A DNA stretch of 5,858 bases, taken from NCBI GenBank assembly GCA_029881855.1, contig JAOULU010000113.1, positions 1 through 5,858 of the forward strand. Direction: 5' to 3'. Position 1 is the first letter of the stretch, and every line of letters starts with the position of its first letter. Source of the DNA: Nitrosomonas sp. (GTDB lineage Bacteria > Pseudomonadota > Gammaproteobacteria > Burkholderiales > Nitrosomonadaceae). Position numbers and translations under genes: made by a program. The notes below the pieces were generated by a model. That model was not told where the DNA came from and did no database searches. It was given only the letters and a program-made list of their open reading frames with translations. Below are positions 1 through 5,502 of the stretch, piece by piece.

Positions 1-1
1 T

Positions 2-586
2 GCTCATGGCGCAGTAAATTGGACAGTCGTTAAAAATATCTCCCCAGGTATTTTACTGGGCACATTATGTGGTGCAACACTCGCTGGCACACTATCCAGT
101 CAAATTTTAAGTATTATTTTTGTTATTTTTATTTTTTATGCCGCCACACAAATGATACTAAAACTTAATCCAACACCTAGCCTTAAACTTCCAGGAAAAA
201 CAGGTATGTTTGTAACTGGTAGTTTAATTGGCGCACTATCCAGCCTAGCTGCTCTTGGTGGTGGCTTGTTGTCCGTCCCCTTTTTGACGCTATGTAATAT
301 TAAACTTCATCATGCTATCGGTACTGCTGCGGCGATTGGTTTTCCAATTGCTGTGGCTGGAACAATAGGCTATGTTGCCAATGGCCTTATGCAATCACAA
401 CAATTACCTGACCATACACTTGGATATGTCTATTTACCTGCACTTGGCTGGCTTATCCTTGCCAGTATGTTAACAGCACCTATTGGTGCAAGAACCACAC
501 ACACAACACATATAAACATACTTAGAAAGATATTCGTGATACTGCTCTATTCCCTTGGAGTCAAAATGCTATTTGGTATCATATAA
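2..586 (+). CDS. TauE/SafE-family membrane permease, C-terminal part (5' end outside window)
   Basis: Frame 2 is open from the left edge to the TAA at 584-586, giving 194 residues. An ATG at 152 lies inside this frame, but the family-like sequence continues upstream of it, so it is probably an internal Met. The fragment is strongly hydrophobic, with about five to six membrane segments. It shows the second-half TauE/SafE signature: a glycine-rich loop followed by VPFL (AALGGGLLSVPFL, about residues 81-93 of the fragment), then a HHAIGTAAAIG stretch. The family is usually 250-270 residues, so about 60-75 N-terminal residues are missing. Members are inner-membrane proteins linked to export of sulfite, sulfoacetate or other small anions, but most have no proven substrate and nothing here assigns one. 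It is separated from motA by 427 bases and probably belongs to a different transcription unit. I see no frameshift. Family call strong, substrate unknown. Confidence 0.88.
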   Translation, partial: AHGAVNWTVVKNISPGILLGTLCGATLAGTLSSQILSIIFVIFIFYAATQMILKLNPTPSLKLPGKTGMFVTGSLIGALSSLAALGGGLLSVPFLTLCNIKLHHAIGTAAAIGFPIAVAGTIGYVANGLMQSQQLPDHTLGYVYLPALGWLILASMLTAPIGARTTHTTHINILRKIFVILLYSLGVKMLFGII

Positions 587-810
587 ACCCTATTGCTTAT
601 TATTCTTTTTTCTATTGGAACTCTAGTACAGTAAACACACCACTGGCGCACGAAATAATATAAGTTTTCGATAAAGTTCCATTTTTGTCTCACCTCATCA
701 CTCTATAAAATCTCACGCTGAAAGATATATTTTTGTTAAAAATTTTGGTTAATAATTCTTACAAACATGTAATGAGTTGATTATAAGATCTAATTATTTA
801 TGTCCTTAGA

Positions 811-825
811 TTACTAACATAGTAA
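811..825. repeat. short perfect inverted repeat in the motA upstream region
   Basis: The arms TTACT (811-815) and AGTAA (821-825) are exact reverse complements around a 5-base spacer. The stem is only 5 base pairs and AT-rich, so it is more plausibly a small operator half-site pair, or chance, than a terminator. No T-run follows it. Confidence 0.25.
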
Positions 826-917
826 GAAGAAAATACGGGTAAATTTGGCTCTTTCTCACAGATTCACCCTAACGGCAGTATGCTACCTTTCTCTCATAAA
901 TTCTATCTGATTATAAT

Positions 918-945
918 TAATTTTTAGCAATTACTATGATGATAA
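918..945 (+). promoter_or_regulatory. weak candidate flagellar (sigma-28/FliA-like) promoter for motA
   Basis: TAATTTTT (918-925) matches 6 of 8 positions of the enterobacterial sigma-28 -35 element TAAAGTTT. After 12 bases, GATGATAA (938-945) matches 6 of 8 positions of the -10 element GCCGATAA. The usual spacing is 11, so it is one base long. motA is commonly a late, sigma-28-dependent flagellar gene, so the position is sensible, with a leader of about 60 bases. In such AT-rich DNA, matches of this quality arise by chance. An alternative is a sigma-70 promoter using the perfect TATAAT at 912-917, which has only a poor -35 upstream (TTCTCT, 889-894). Confidence 0.22.
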
Positions 946-1000
946 ATCAGCAACTTAGTAATGTAATTGACTAGTAAATTTGTTATATACATCCATTCCT

Positions 1001-1005
1001 GGGAG
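1001..1005 (+). promoter_or_regulatory. ribosome binding site of motA
   Basis: GGGAG lies 8 bases before the ATG at 1014. This supports that start over the overlapping out-of-frame ATG at 980, which has no comparable site and begins an ORF without recognisable content. Confidence 0.65.
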
Positions 1006-1013
1006 TCCACACG

Positions 1014-1871
1014 ATGCTGGTTATTGTAGGCTATATCATCACTATATTTTCAATATTTGGCGGTTTTGCCCTGGCCGGTGGACATCTTATATTACTTTGG
1101 CAACCTGTCGAGATTCTTATGATTTGTGGAGGTGCACTAGGTGCATTTGTCGTAGGCAACTCAAATAAAGCATTAAAAGCCACCATGAAAAGGTTGCCCG
1201 CTGTCCTGAAAGAAACCAAATATTCTAAAGAAGTCTATATGGAGTTGCTCACATTACTTTATGAGATTCTTGGAAAAGTTCGTAAAGAAGGATTAATGTC
1301 TATTGAAGCAGATGTTGATGATCCTCAAAGCAGTCCAATTTTCACAAAATACCCATCTATTATTGGCGATCATCATGTCACTGAATTTATAACTGATTAT
1401 TTACGCTTAATGGTTGGGGGTAATCTCAACGCACTAGAAATTGAAAATTTGATGGATAGCGAATTGGAAACACATCATCAAGAAGCGGAAGTGCCCATCC
1501 ATGCAGTTGCTAAGGTGGGAGATGGGCTACCTGCATTTGGCATTATTGCCGCTGTAATGGGCGTTGTGCATACCATGTCATCAGTTCATCTCCCACCAGC
1601 TGAGTTAGGTATGTTAATTGCGGCAGCCCTCGTTGGCACTTTCCTGGGCATTTTATTGGCTTATGGGTTTGTAAGTCCGCTAGCAGGAAAACTTCAACAC
1701 CAACTTCATGAATCAAGCAAATTATATGAGTGCATCAAAATTACTTTGTTGGCTAATCTTAATGGTTATTCACCTGTACTTGCAGTTGAATTTGGTAGGA
1801 AAGTTCTATTCACAACCGAACGACCCTCTTTTTTAGAACTGGAAGAACACGTCAAACAAAACAAATCCTAA
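1014..1871 (+). CDS. motA: flagellar motor stator protein MotA
   Basis: This 285-residue protein aligns by eye along its whole length with E. coli MotA (295 residues), starting from the same first residues (MLVIVGY against MLILLGY). MotA forms the pentameric inner-membrane ring that, with a MotB dimer, conducts ions and drives the flagellar rotor. Four membrane segments are visible, at about residues 1-21, 34-50, 170-190 and 200-222. A large cytoplasmic loop lies between the second and third. Functional residues keep the E. coli numbering: Arg90 and Glu98 contact the rotor protein FliG, and Pro173 and Pro222 lie near the ion channel. Position 180 is Ala, as in proton-driven MotA; sodium-type PomA has Thr at the equivalent site. 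Thr209 is also kept. The C-terminal signature ERPSFLELEEHV is nearly identical to E. coli. A GGGAG site 8 bases upstream supports the start. motB follows after 56 bases, the usual pairing. Nothing is truncated. Confidence 0.97.
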   Translation: MLVIVGYIITIFSIFGGFALAGGHLILLWQPVEILMICGGALGAFVVGNSNKALKATMKRLPAVLKETKYSKEVYMELLTLLYEILGKVRKEGLMSIEADVDDPQSSPIFTKYPSIIGDHHVTEFITDYLRLMVGGNLNALEIENLMDSELETHHQEAEVPIHAVAKVGDGLPAFGIIAAVMGVVHTMSSVHLPPAELGMLIAAALVGTFLGILLAYGFVSPLAGKLQHQLHESSKLYECIKITLLANLNGYSPVLAVEFGRKVLFTTERPSFLELEEHVKQNKS

Positions 1872-1916
1872 TCAATAAATATCAAGATCATACCAATACA
1901 TTGCCTGTCTGAACCC

Positions 1917-1922
1917 AGAGGA
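1917..1922 (+). promoter_or_regulatory. ribosome binding site of motB
   Basis: AGAGGA sits 5 bases before the ATG at 1928, a good Shine-Dalgarno match that fixes the motB start. The 56-base motA-motB gap shows no terminator, consistent with a shared transcript. Confidence 0.65.
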
Positions 1923-1927
1923 AACTG

Positions 1928-3172
1928 ATGGCCGACGATCTTTCACAACGCCCCATTATCATTAAACGTATCAAAAAGGCTTCAGGTGGTCACCATGCTG
2001 GGGCATGGAAAATTGCATATGCTGATTTTGTCACAGCTATGATGGCCTTTTTCCTTCTTTTGTGGCTTCTAAGTTCAGCAAGCGAGGACAGTTTAAGAGG
2101 CATTTCAGACTATTTCCAAAACCCAGAACCTCAGAAAGTTGCGCTATCAGGTGGTGCTAATGTTGGGGATGCCACAAGCATAATAAAGGGCGGAGGAAAA
2201 GATCTCTCACGTCAAGATGGGCAGGTGCAAAAAGGAGTCGTTATAGAAGAAAAAGTTAGCCGTGAATCAAACAAAAAGATACGACAACATGCTGAAATGC
2301 AAAGACTGAAAAAACTAAAACATAATATTGAACAAGCCATTGAGGCTAACCCTTCATTAAATCAGTATAGAAACCAAATGCTCCTAGATATTACGACGGA
2401 TGGATTACGCATTCAAATTGTTGACGAAAAAAACCGACCAATGTTCGCCATCGGCAGCGCTGAATTAAAATCCTATACAAAAGCAATCTTACATGAAATA
2501 GGCAAAACACTTAATGATGTGCCTAATAAAATAAGTCTTTCTGGCCACACTGATGCAATGCCCTTTCAATCTGGAGACAAAGGCCACAGTAATTGGGAAT
2601 TGTCTGCAGACCGTGCTAATGCATCCCGTAGAGAGTTAATAACTGGTGGCATGAACTCCACTAAAGTTCTACGTGTTGTGGGCTTATCTTCAGCCATATT
2701 ACTTGATAAGGACAATCCTTTAAATCCCATTAATCGGAGAATTAGCATTATTGTTATGAATGAAGAAGCTGAGAAAGTAATAACCGAGGATGGCGGCGCA
2801 TTCAAAATTGATACAGAAGATACAACTGATAATGAATTAATTCTTAACCCAGTTCAGCCAGATTCTGCAAAAACAAATGAATCTGTAGATCCTCAAGCTG
2901 CTTCGCCAGCTACTCCTGTAACAGAAACTGCACCAGCCATAGTTACAACCCCAGCTCCAGCTCCAGCTCCAGCTCCAGCTCCAGCTCCAGCTCCAGCTCC
3001 AGCTCCAGCTCCAGCTACTAATGCTGACCCAACTTCTGCTCCGGAAGCTATAACTCCTGATACTACGGCTCCTGTTTCTCCTATTACACCGATTTCTCCT
3101 ATCAAGCCAATTTCTATCTCACCTATTACAATCTCTCCTCCCACAGCACCCTCTGTAAAGAATTCTGACTGA
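1928..3172 (+). CDS. motB: flagellar motor stator protein MotB with a long Pro/Ala-rich C-terminal extension
   Basis: MotB partners MotA in the stator and anchors it to peptidoglycan. In order: a basic cytoplasmic N-terminus (1-26); one membrane segment (about 28-50) with the ion-binding aspartate Asp33 (E. coli Asp32) in the conserved WKIAYADFVTAMMAFF stretch; a plug-like helix (about 53-66, EDSLRGISDYFQNP); a charged linker; and an OmpA-like peptidoglycan-binding domain (about 155-280) with SGHTDA (205-210), NWELSADRANASRREL (222-237) and NRRIS (269-273). The E. coli protein is 308 residues; this one is 414. The extra length is a tail from about residue 300: acidic/polar sequence, then 11 uninterrupted Pro-Ala units (342-363), then a Ser/Pro/Ile/Thr-rich stretch (about 382-406). 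The core is intact, so the stator should work. The tail should lie in the periplasm; its role is unknown. The gene ends with tandem in-frame stops, TGA then TAA (3170-3175). Confidence 0.97.
   Translation: MADDLSQRPIIIKRIKKASGGHHAGAWKIAYADFVTAMMAFFLLLWLLSSASEDSLRGISDYFQNPEPQKVALSGGANVGDATSIIKGGGKDLSRQDGQVQKGVVIEEKVSRESNKKIRQHAEMQRLKKLKHNIEQAIEANPSLNQYRNQMLLDITTDGLRIQIVDEKNRPMFAIGSAELKSYTKAILHEIGKTLNDVPNKISLSGHTDAMPFQSGDKGHSNWELSADRANASRRELITGGMNSTKVLRVVGLSSAILLDKDNPLNPINRRISIIVMNEEAEKVITEDGGAFKIDTEDTTDNELILNPVQPDSAKTNESVDPQAASPATPVTETAPAIVTTPAPAPAPAPAPAPAPAPAPAPATNADPTSAPEAITPDTTAPVSPITPISPIKPISISPITISPPTAPSVKNSD
2951..3016 (+). repeat. perfect hexanucleotide tandem repeat, CCAGCT x 11, inside motB
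   Basis: Eleven exact, uninterrupted copies of CCAGCT (66 bases) encode 11 Pro-Ala dipeptides in the MotB tail. The repeat is in phase with the codons (CCA GCT), so gain or loss of whole units changes tail length by two residues without shifting the frame. Such identical repeats are prone to replication slippage, so copy number may vary between strains. The repeat also creates artificial open frames, including a Gly-Ala-rich one on the minus strand (about 2893-3144) that I do not accept as a gene. Confidence 0.97.
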
Positions 3173-3176
3173 TAAT

Positions 3177-3181
3177 GGAAG
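3177..3181 (+). promoter_or_regulatory. ribosome binding site of the methyltransferase gene
   Basis: GGAAG lies 7 bases before the ATG at 3189 and immediately after the tandem stops of motB. The 16-base gap between the genes leaves no room for a separate promoter there, so the methyltransferase is probably read from the motAB transcript. Confidence 0.55.
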
Positions 3182-3188
3182 AAAATCT

Positions 3189-3950
3189 ATGTCATTATTA
3201 ATTTCTTATATTCGATTGCCGTCAATACTGGCATTACTCTCCCAAATATCTTCATTAACAATTACTATTTGTCTCGCAATGGCAGCAGATTTCCCTTTAA
3301 ATTTCATTGAATGGTCGTTAGTTCAAGGTAGTATCGCGGCATTTATTGGATATCAATTGAAAATGGCTGCTTGGTGGATACCCATACACTTTTTATTTAT
3401 GCCTGCCTTGGTAGCCATATTATCGCTAGAGCTATCGCCATTATGGTTTAGTGTGTCATTTCTACTGTTATTTTTAATTTATGGAAAAACTTACCAGACA
3501 CAAGTTCCACTCTATCTTTCAAGTCAAGACGTTACCCGTGCCATAACATCATTATTACCCACCCACCAAAGGTTCACATTTATTGATTTAGGAAGTGGCT
3601 GTGGCGGCCTGTTAAATAAGCTAAGTAAAACGCATACTCAAGGGACATACTATGGTATTGAAGCGGCAACTCTTCCCTTTTTAATCAGCAAATTAAGGAA
3701 CCTACTCATCGCCACCAAATGCAATATTAAATGGGGTGATTTTTGGCATCATGACCTCTCACACTACGATGTCGTGTATGCATATCTATCACCAGTACCA
3801 ATGGAATCACTGTGGGAAAAAGTGCGTCAAGAAATGCGCCCTGGGAGCCTTTTAATCAGTAACACTTTCAAAATTCCTGGAGTTGAACCAGAAAAATGCA
3901 TACAACTGAATGACTTTTCAAAATCTACATTGTATATCTGGCGAATATAA
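3189..3950 (+). CDS. membrane-anchored class I SAM-dependent methyltransferase (FAM173/ATPSCKMT-like)
   Basis: The protein has 253 residues. Residues 1-100 are hydrophobic, with about three or four membrane segments (roughly 8-31, 42-60, 62-80 and 84-99). The rest is a Rossmann-type methyltransferase domain. Visible SAM-binding features are motif I FIDLGSGCGG (131-140, Asp133) and the acidic end of strand two, GIEAA (156-160, Glu158). Further on, GDFW (183-186), DVVYAYLSP (194-202) and RPGSLLISNTF (217-227) suit the later strands. The order VP...S..., DLGSG.G, GIE, YDVV..YL.P, PGS..IS..F.IPG, YIW resembles the FAM173/ATPSCKMT lysine methyltransferases as I remember them; that is a judgement by eye. 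The substrate is unknown. It follows motB by 16 bases and so is probably co-transcribed with the stator genes. It ends 9 bases from the convergent cysS end. Methyltransferase fold strong, FAM173 link moderate, any stator role speculative. Confidence 0.85.
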   Translation: MSLLISYIRLPSILALLSQISSLTITICLAMAADFPLNFIEWSLVQGSIAAFIGYQLKMAAWWIPIHFLFMPALVAILSLELSPLWFSVSFLLLFLIYGKTYQTQVPLYLSSQDVTRAITSLLPTHQRFTFIDLGSGCGGLLNKLSKTHTQGTYYGIEAATLPFLISKLRNLLIATKCNIKWGDFWHHDLSHYDVVYAYLSPVPMESLWEKVRQEMRPGSLLISNTFKIPGVEPEKCIQLNDFSKSTLYIWRI

Positions 3951-3959
3951 TTCTTAATG

Positions 3960-5342
3960 TCATTGACGCCGCCATGTTGTACCGTGTGCTCCATCTTCAA
4001 GAATAACTCCTGCTTCCAACAAACACTGTCGCACAGCATCAGCTTTTACATACTCACCTTCTTTTCGCGCAACCAACCGCTGCTGAATCATTTCTTCTAT
4101 TTGATCCGACGATAACTGACCACTATCCTCTGTAAGTGGTTTGTTTTGCAAGTAGTCCTGCGGGTTTTGTTGTAATAGACCAAGTATTCCACCTAATGCC
4201 TTAAGCAGTGCAGCATGTTGTGTTGAACTTGTTTTATTAATTGTTGTTGCCAGCTCAAACAACACAGCTATCGCATCAGGCGTATTAAAATCATCATTCA
4301 TTGCGGTCATAAATGTTTGGGCATTTGAATCTTCCCAATCGACAGCTATTGTAGGTACGTCTCCAATTTCTTTTAGCGCAATATATAAACGATCTAATGC
4401 AAGTTTTGCATCTTTAAGGTGCTGATCCGAATAATTAAGAGGACTACGGTATTGTGCGCGAAGAATAAAAAAACGAACTACCTCTGGTTGATATTGACTC
4501 AACACTTCTCTGACAGTAAAAAAGTTCCCTAATGATTTAGACATCTTTTCACTATCAACACGTACAAACCCATTGTGCATCCAATAATTTACAAAAGTAT
4601 GGTCATGCGCCCCTTCACTTTGAGCAATTTCATTTTCATGATGAGGAAATTGCAAATCTTGTCCCCCACCGTGGATATCAAAATGCTCTCCAAGAAAATG
4701 CTCACTCATTGCCGAGCATTCTATATGCCAACCTGGTCGTCCTTTGCCCCATGGCGAGTCCCAATAAGGTTCCCCTGGTTTTGCTGCTTTCCATAATACA
4801 AAATCGAGCGGGTCATTCTTATATTGGTCAATTTCCACACGTTCCCCAGCACGCAAATCCTCCAATGACTTTCCTGAGAGTTTTCCATAACCAGGAAAAT
4901 TACGTACAGCATAATATACATCGCCATTATTTGCGGGATACGCCAGTGCTTTATCGATCAACACACTAATCATATTAATCATATTATCGACGTAACGCGT
5001 GGCACGAGGTTCATGCGTTGGCTGTTTAACACCTAAGGCTGCCGCGTCTTCATCCATTGCCTTTATAAAGCGATTTGTCAAAACTTCTATGGATTCATTT
5101 TGTTCCAGCGCACGCTGAATGATTTTATCGTCAACATCGGTAATATTGCGCACATAAATTACTTCATATCCACTAGACTCAAACCACCTTGCAACCGTAT
5201 CAAATACGACCAAAACACGTGCATGACCAAGATGACAATAGTCATAAACAGTCATCCCACATACATAAATTTTTAACTTGCCCGCAACTAATGGTACGAA
5301 TTCTTGTTTTTCCCGAGTCAGAGAATTATAAATTTTAAGCAT
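3960..5342 (-). CDS. cysS: cysteinyl-tRNA synthetase
   Basis: CysS charges tRNA-Cys with cysteine in the cytoplasm using ATP; it is a class Ia synthetase and normally essential. The 460 residues nearly equal the E. coli length of 461. The nucleotide-binding HIGH motif is HLGH (37-40) and the KMSKS loop is exact (266-270). All four zinc ligands that discriminate cysteine occur at the E. coli positions: Cys28, Cys209, His234 and Glu238. Other family landmarks are [12 protein letters not shown] (63-74), [12 protein letters not shown] (201-212) and [17 protein letters not shown] (222-238). The C-terminal part (about 310-460) is the helical DALR and anticodon-recognition region, ending in an ordinary TTWRR-type tail. 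The start is the family-typical [10 protein letters not shown]; its ribosome binding site is weak. It is transcribed divergently from the cyclophilin gene and convergently with the methyltransferase. No truncation or frameshift is visible. Confidence 0.98.
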   Translation of the reverse strand: MLKIYNSLTREKQEFVPLVAGKLKIYVCGMTVYDYCHLGHARVLVVFDTVARWFESSGYEVIYVRNITDVDDKIIQRALEQNESIEVLTNRFIKAMDEDAAALGVKQPTHEPRATRYVDNMINMISVLIDKALAYPANNGDVYYAVRNFPGYGKLSGKSLEDLRAGERVEIDQYKNDPLDFVLWKAAKPGEPYWDSPWGKGRPGWHIECSAMSEHFLGEHFDIHGGGQDLQFPHHENEIAQSEGAHDHTFVNYWMHNGFVRVDSEKMSKSLGNFFTVREVLSQYQPEVVRFFILRAQYRSPLNYSDQHLKDAKLALDRLYIALKEIGDVPTIAVDWEDSNAQTFMTAMNDDFNTPDAIAVLFELATTINKTSSTQHAALLKALGGILGLLQQNPQDYLQNKPLTEDSGQLSSDQIEEMIQQRLVARKEGEYVKADAVRQCLLEAGVILEDGAHGTTWRRQ

Positions 5343-5360
5343 TATGCTAATGAGATTAGA

Positions 5361-5391
5361 TTGTAGAATTGACTAACTTCTTGTTAGAATT
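5361..5391. repeat. imperfect direct repeat with internal inverted repeat in the cysS leader
   Basis: TTGTAGAATT (5361-5370) recurs as TTGTTAGAATT (5381-5391), with one inserted T, at a start-to-start distance of 20 bases. Overlapping it is a perfect inverted repeat, CTAAC (5373-5377) and GTTAG (5383-5387), around a 5-base loop. This lies between the candidate cysS promoter and its start codon, so it would be in the cysS leader. It could be an operator or small RNA hairpin, but it is short and AT-rich enough to be chance. Confidence 0.3.
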
Positions 5392-5428
5392 TCGGTTGTT
5401 TACGTATTAACTAGAAAAAAGCTTGGCG

Positions 5429-5437
5429 AGTATAGCA
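5429..5437 (-). promoter_or_regulatory. candidate extended -10 promoter of cysS
   Basis: Read on the minus strand, 5437 to 5429 is TGCTATACT. This is the extended -10 form TGnTATAAT, with five of six -10 bases plus the TG. No good -35 lies 16-18 bases upstream, which extended -10 promoters tolerate. Transcription would begin near 5422, giving a leader of about 80 bases before the cysS ATG. Confidence 0.45.
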
Positions 5438-5492
5438 TAATAGACTTTTAGAGCAGTTTCCTTAAACTTTCAACACTTAACATTATCTCGAC

Positions 5493-5496
5493 AGGA
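5493..5496 (+). promoter_or_regulatory. ribosome binding site of the cyclophilin gene
   Basis: AGGA lies 6 bases before the ATG at 5503. It selects the start that gives the protein a complete signal peptide. I found no convincing sigma-70 promoter for this gene in the 160-base spacer. Confidence 0.6.
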
Positions 5497-5502
5497 AATA
5501 AC

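Larger units (their letters stand above)
587..1013. other. AT-rich intergenic region upstream of motA
   Basis: This is a 427-base non-coding stretch between the permease stop and motA. I found no convincing ORF on either strand, no tRNA-like fold and no strong hairpin-plus-T-run terminator. A T-rich run at about 601-612 follows the permease gene but has no stem before it. Visible details are a small perfect inverted repeat at 811-825 (TTACT, 5-base loop, AGTAA), an isolated perfect TATAAT at 912-917, and a sigma-28-like pair of elements at 918-945. It presumably holds the motA promoter and leader. Its length is notable in an otherwise tightly packed window. Confidence 0.7.

Noticed and set aside
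575..612. Rho-independent terminator after the permease gene
   Set aside because: There is a T-rich stretch, but the only complementary arms before it (GGT/ACC) form three pairs, too few for a terminator.
672..698. TAAAGTTC as a sigma-28 -35 element
   Set aside because: The sequence 11 bases downstream (CACCTCAT) does not resemble the matching -10 element.
967..989. TTGACT with TATATA as a sigma-70 promoter just before motA
   Set aside because: The spacing is 11 bases instead of 16-18 and the -10 match is poor; chance is likely in AT-rich DNA.
980..1168. Plus-strand 62-residue frame overlapping the motA start
   Set aside because: It is out of frame with motA, has no ribosome binding site as good as motA's, and its composition does not resemble a protein family.
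2566..2805. Minus-strand 79-residue frame inside motB
   Set aside because: It lies opposite the conserved OmpA-like domain, which explains the open frame; there is no independent support.
2893..3144. Minus-strand 83-residue open frame rich in Gly-Ala and Gly-Glu-Ile
   Set aside because: It is the complement of the motB CCAGCT repeat and low-complexity tail; it has no recognisable domain and is fully explained by motB.
3827..4039. Minus-strand 70-residue frame across the methyltransferase-cysS junction
   Set aside because: It overlaps the conserved ends of both real genes in another frame and shows no family resemblance.
4575..4969. Plus-strand and minus-strand short frames inside cysS
   Set aside because: They are shadows of the highly conserved catalytic part of cysS, which has all its motifs on the minus strand.
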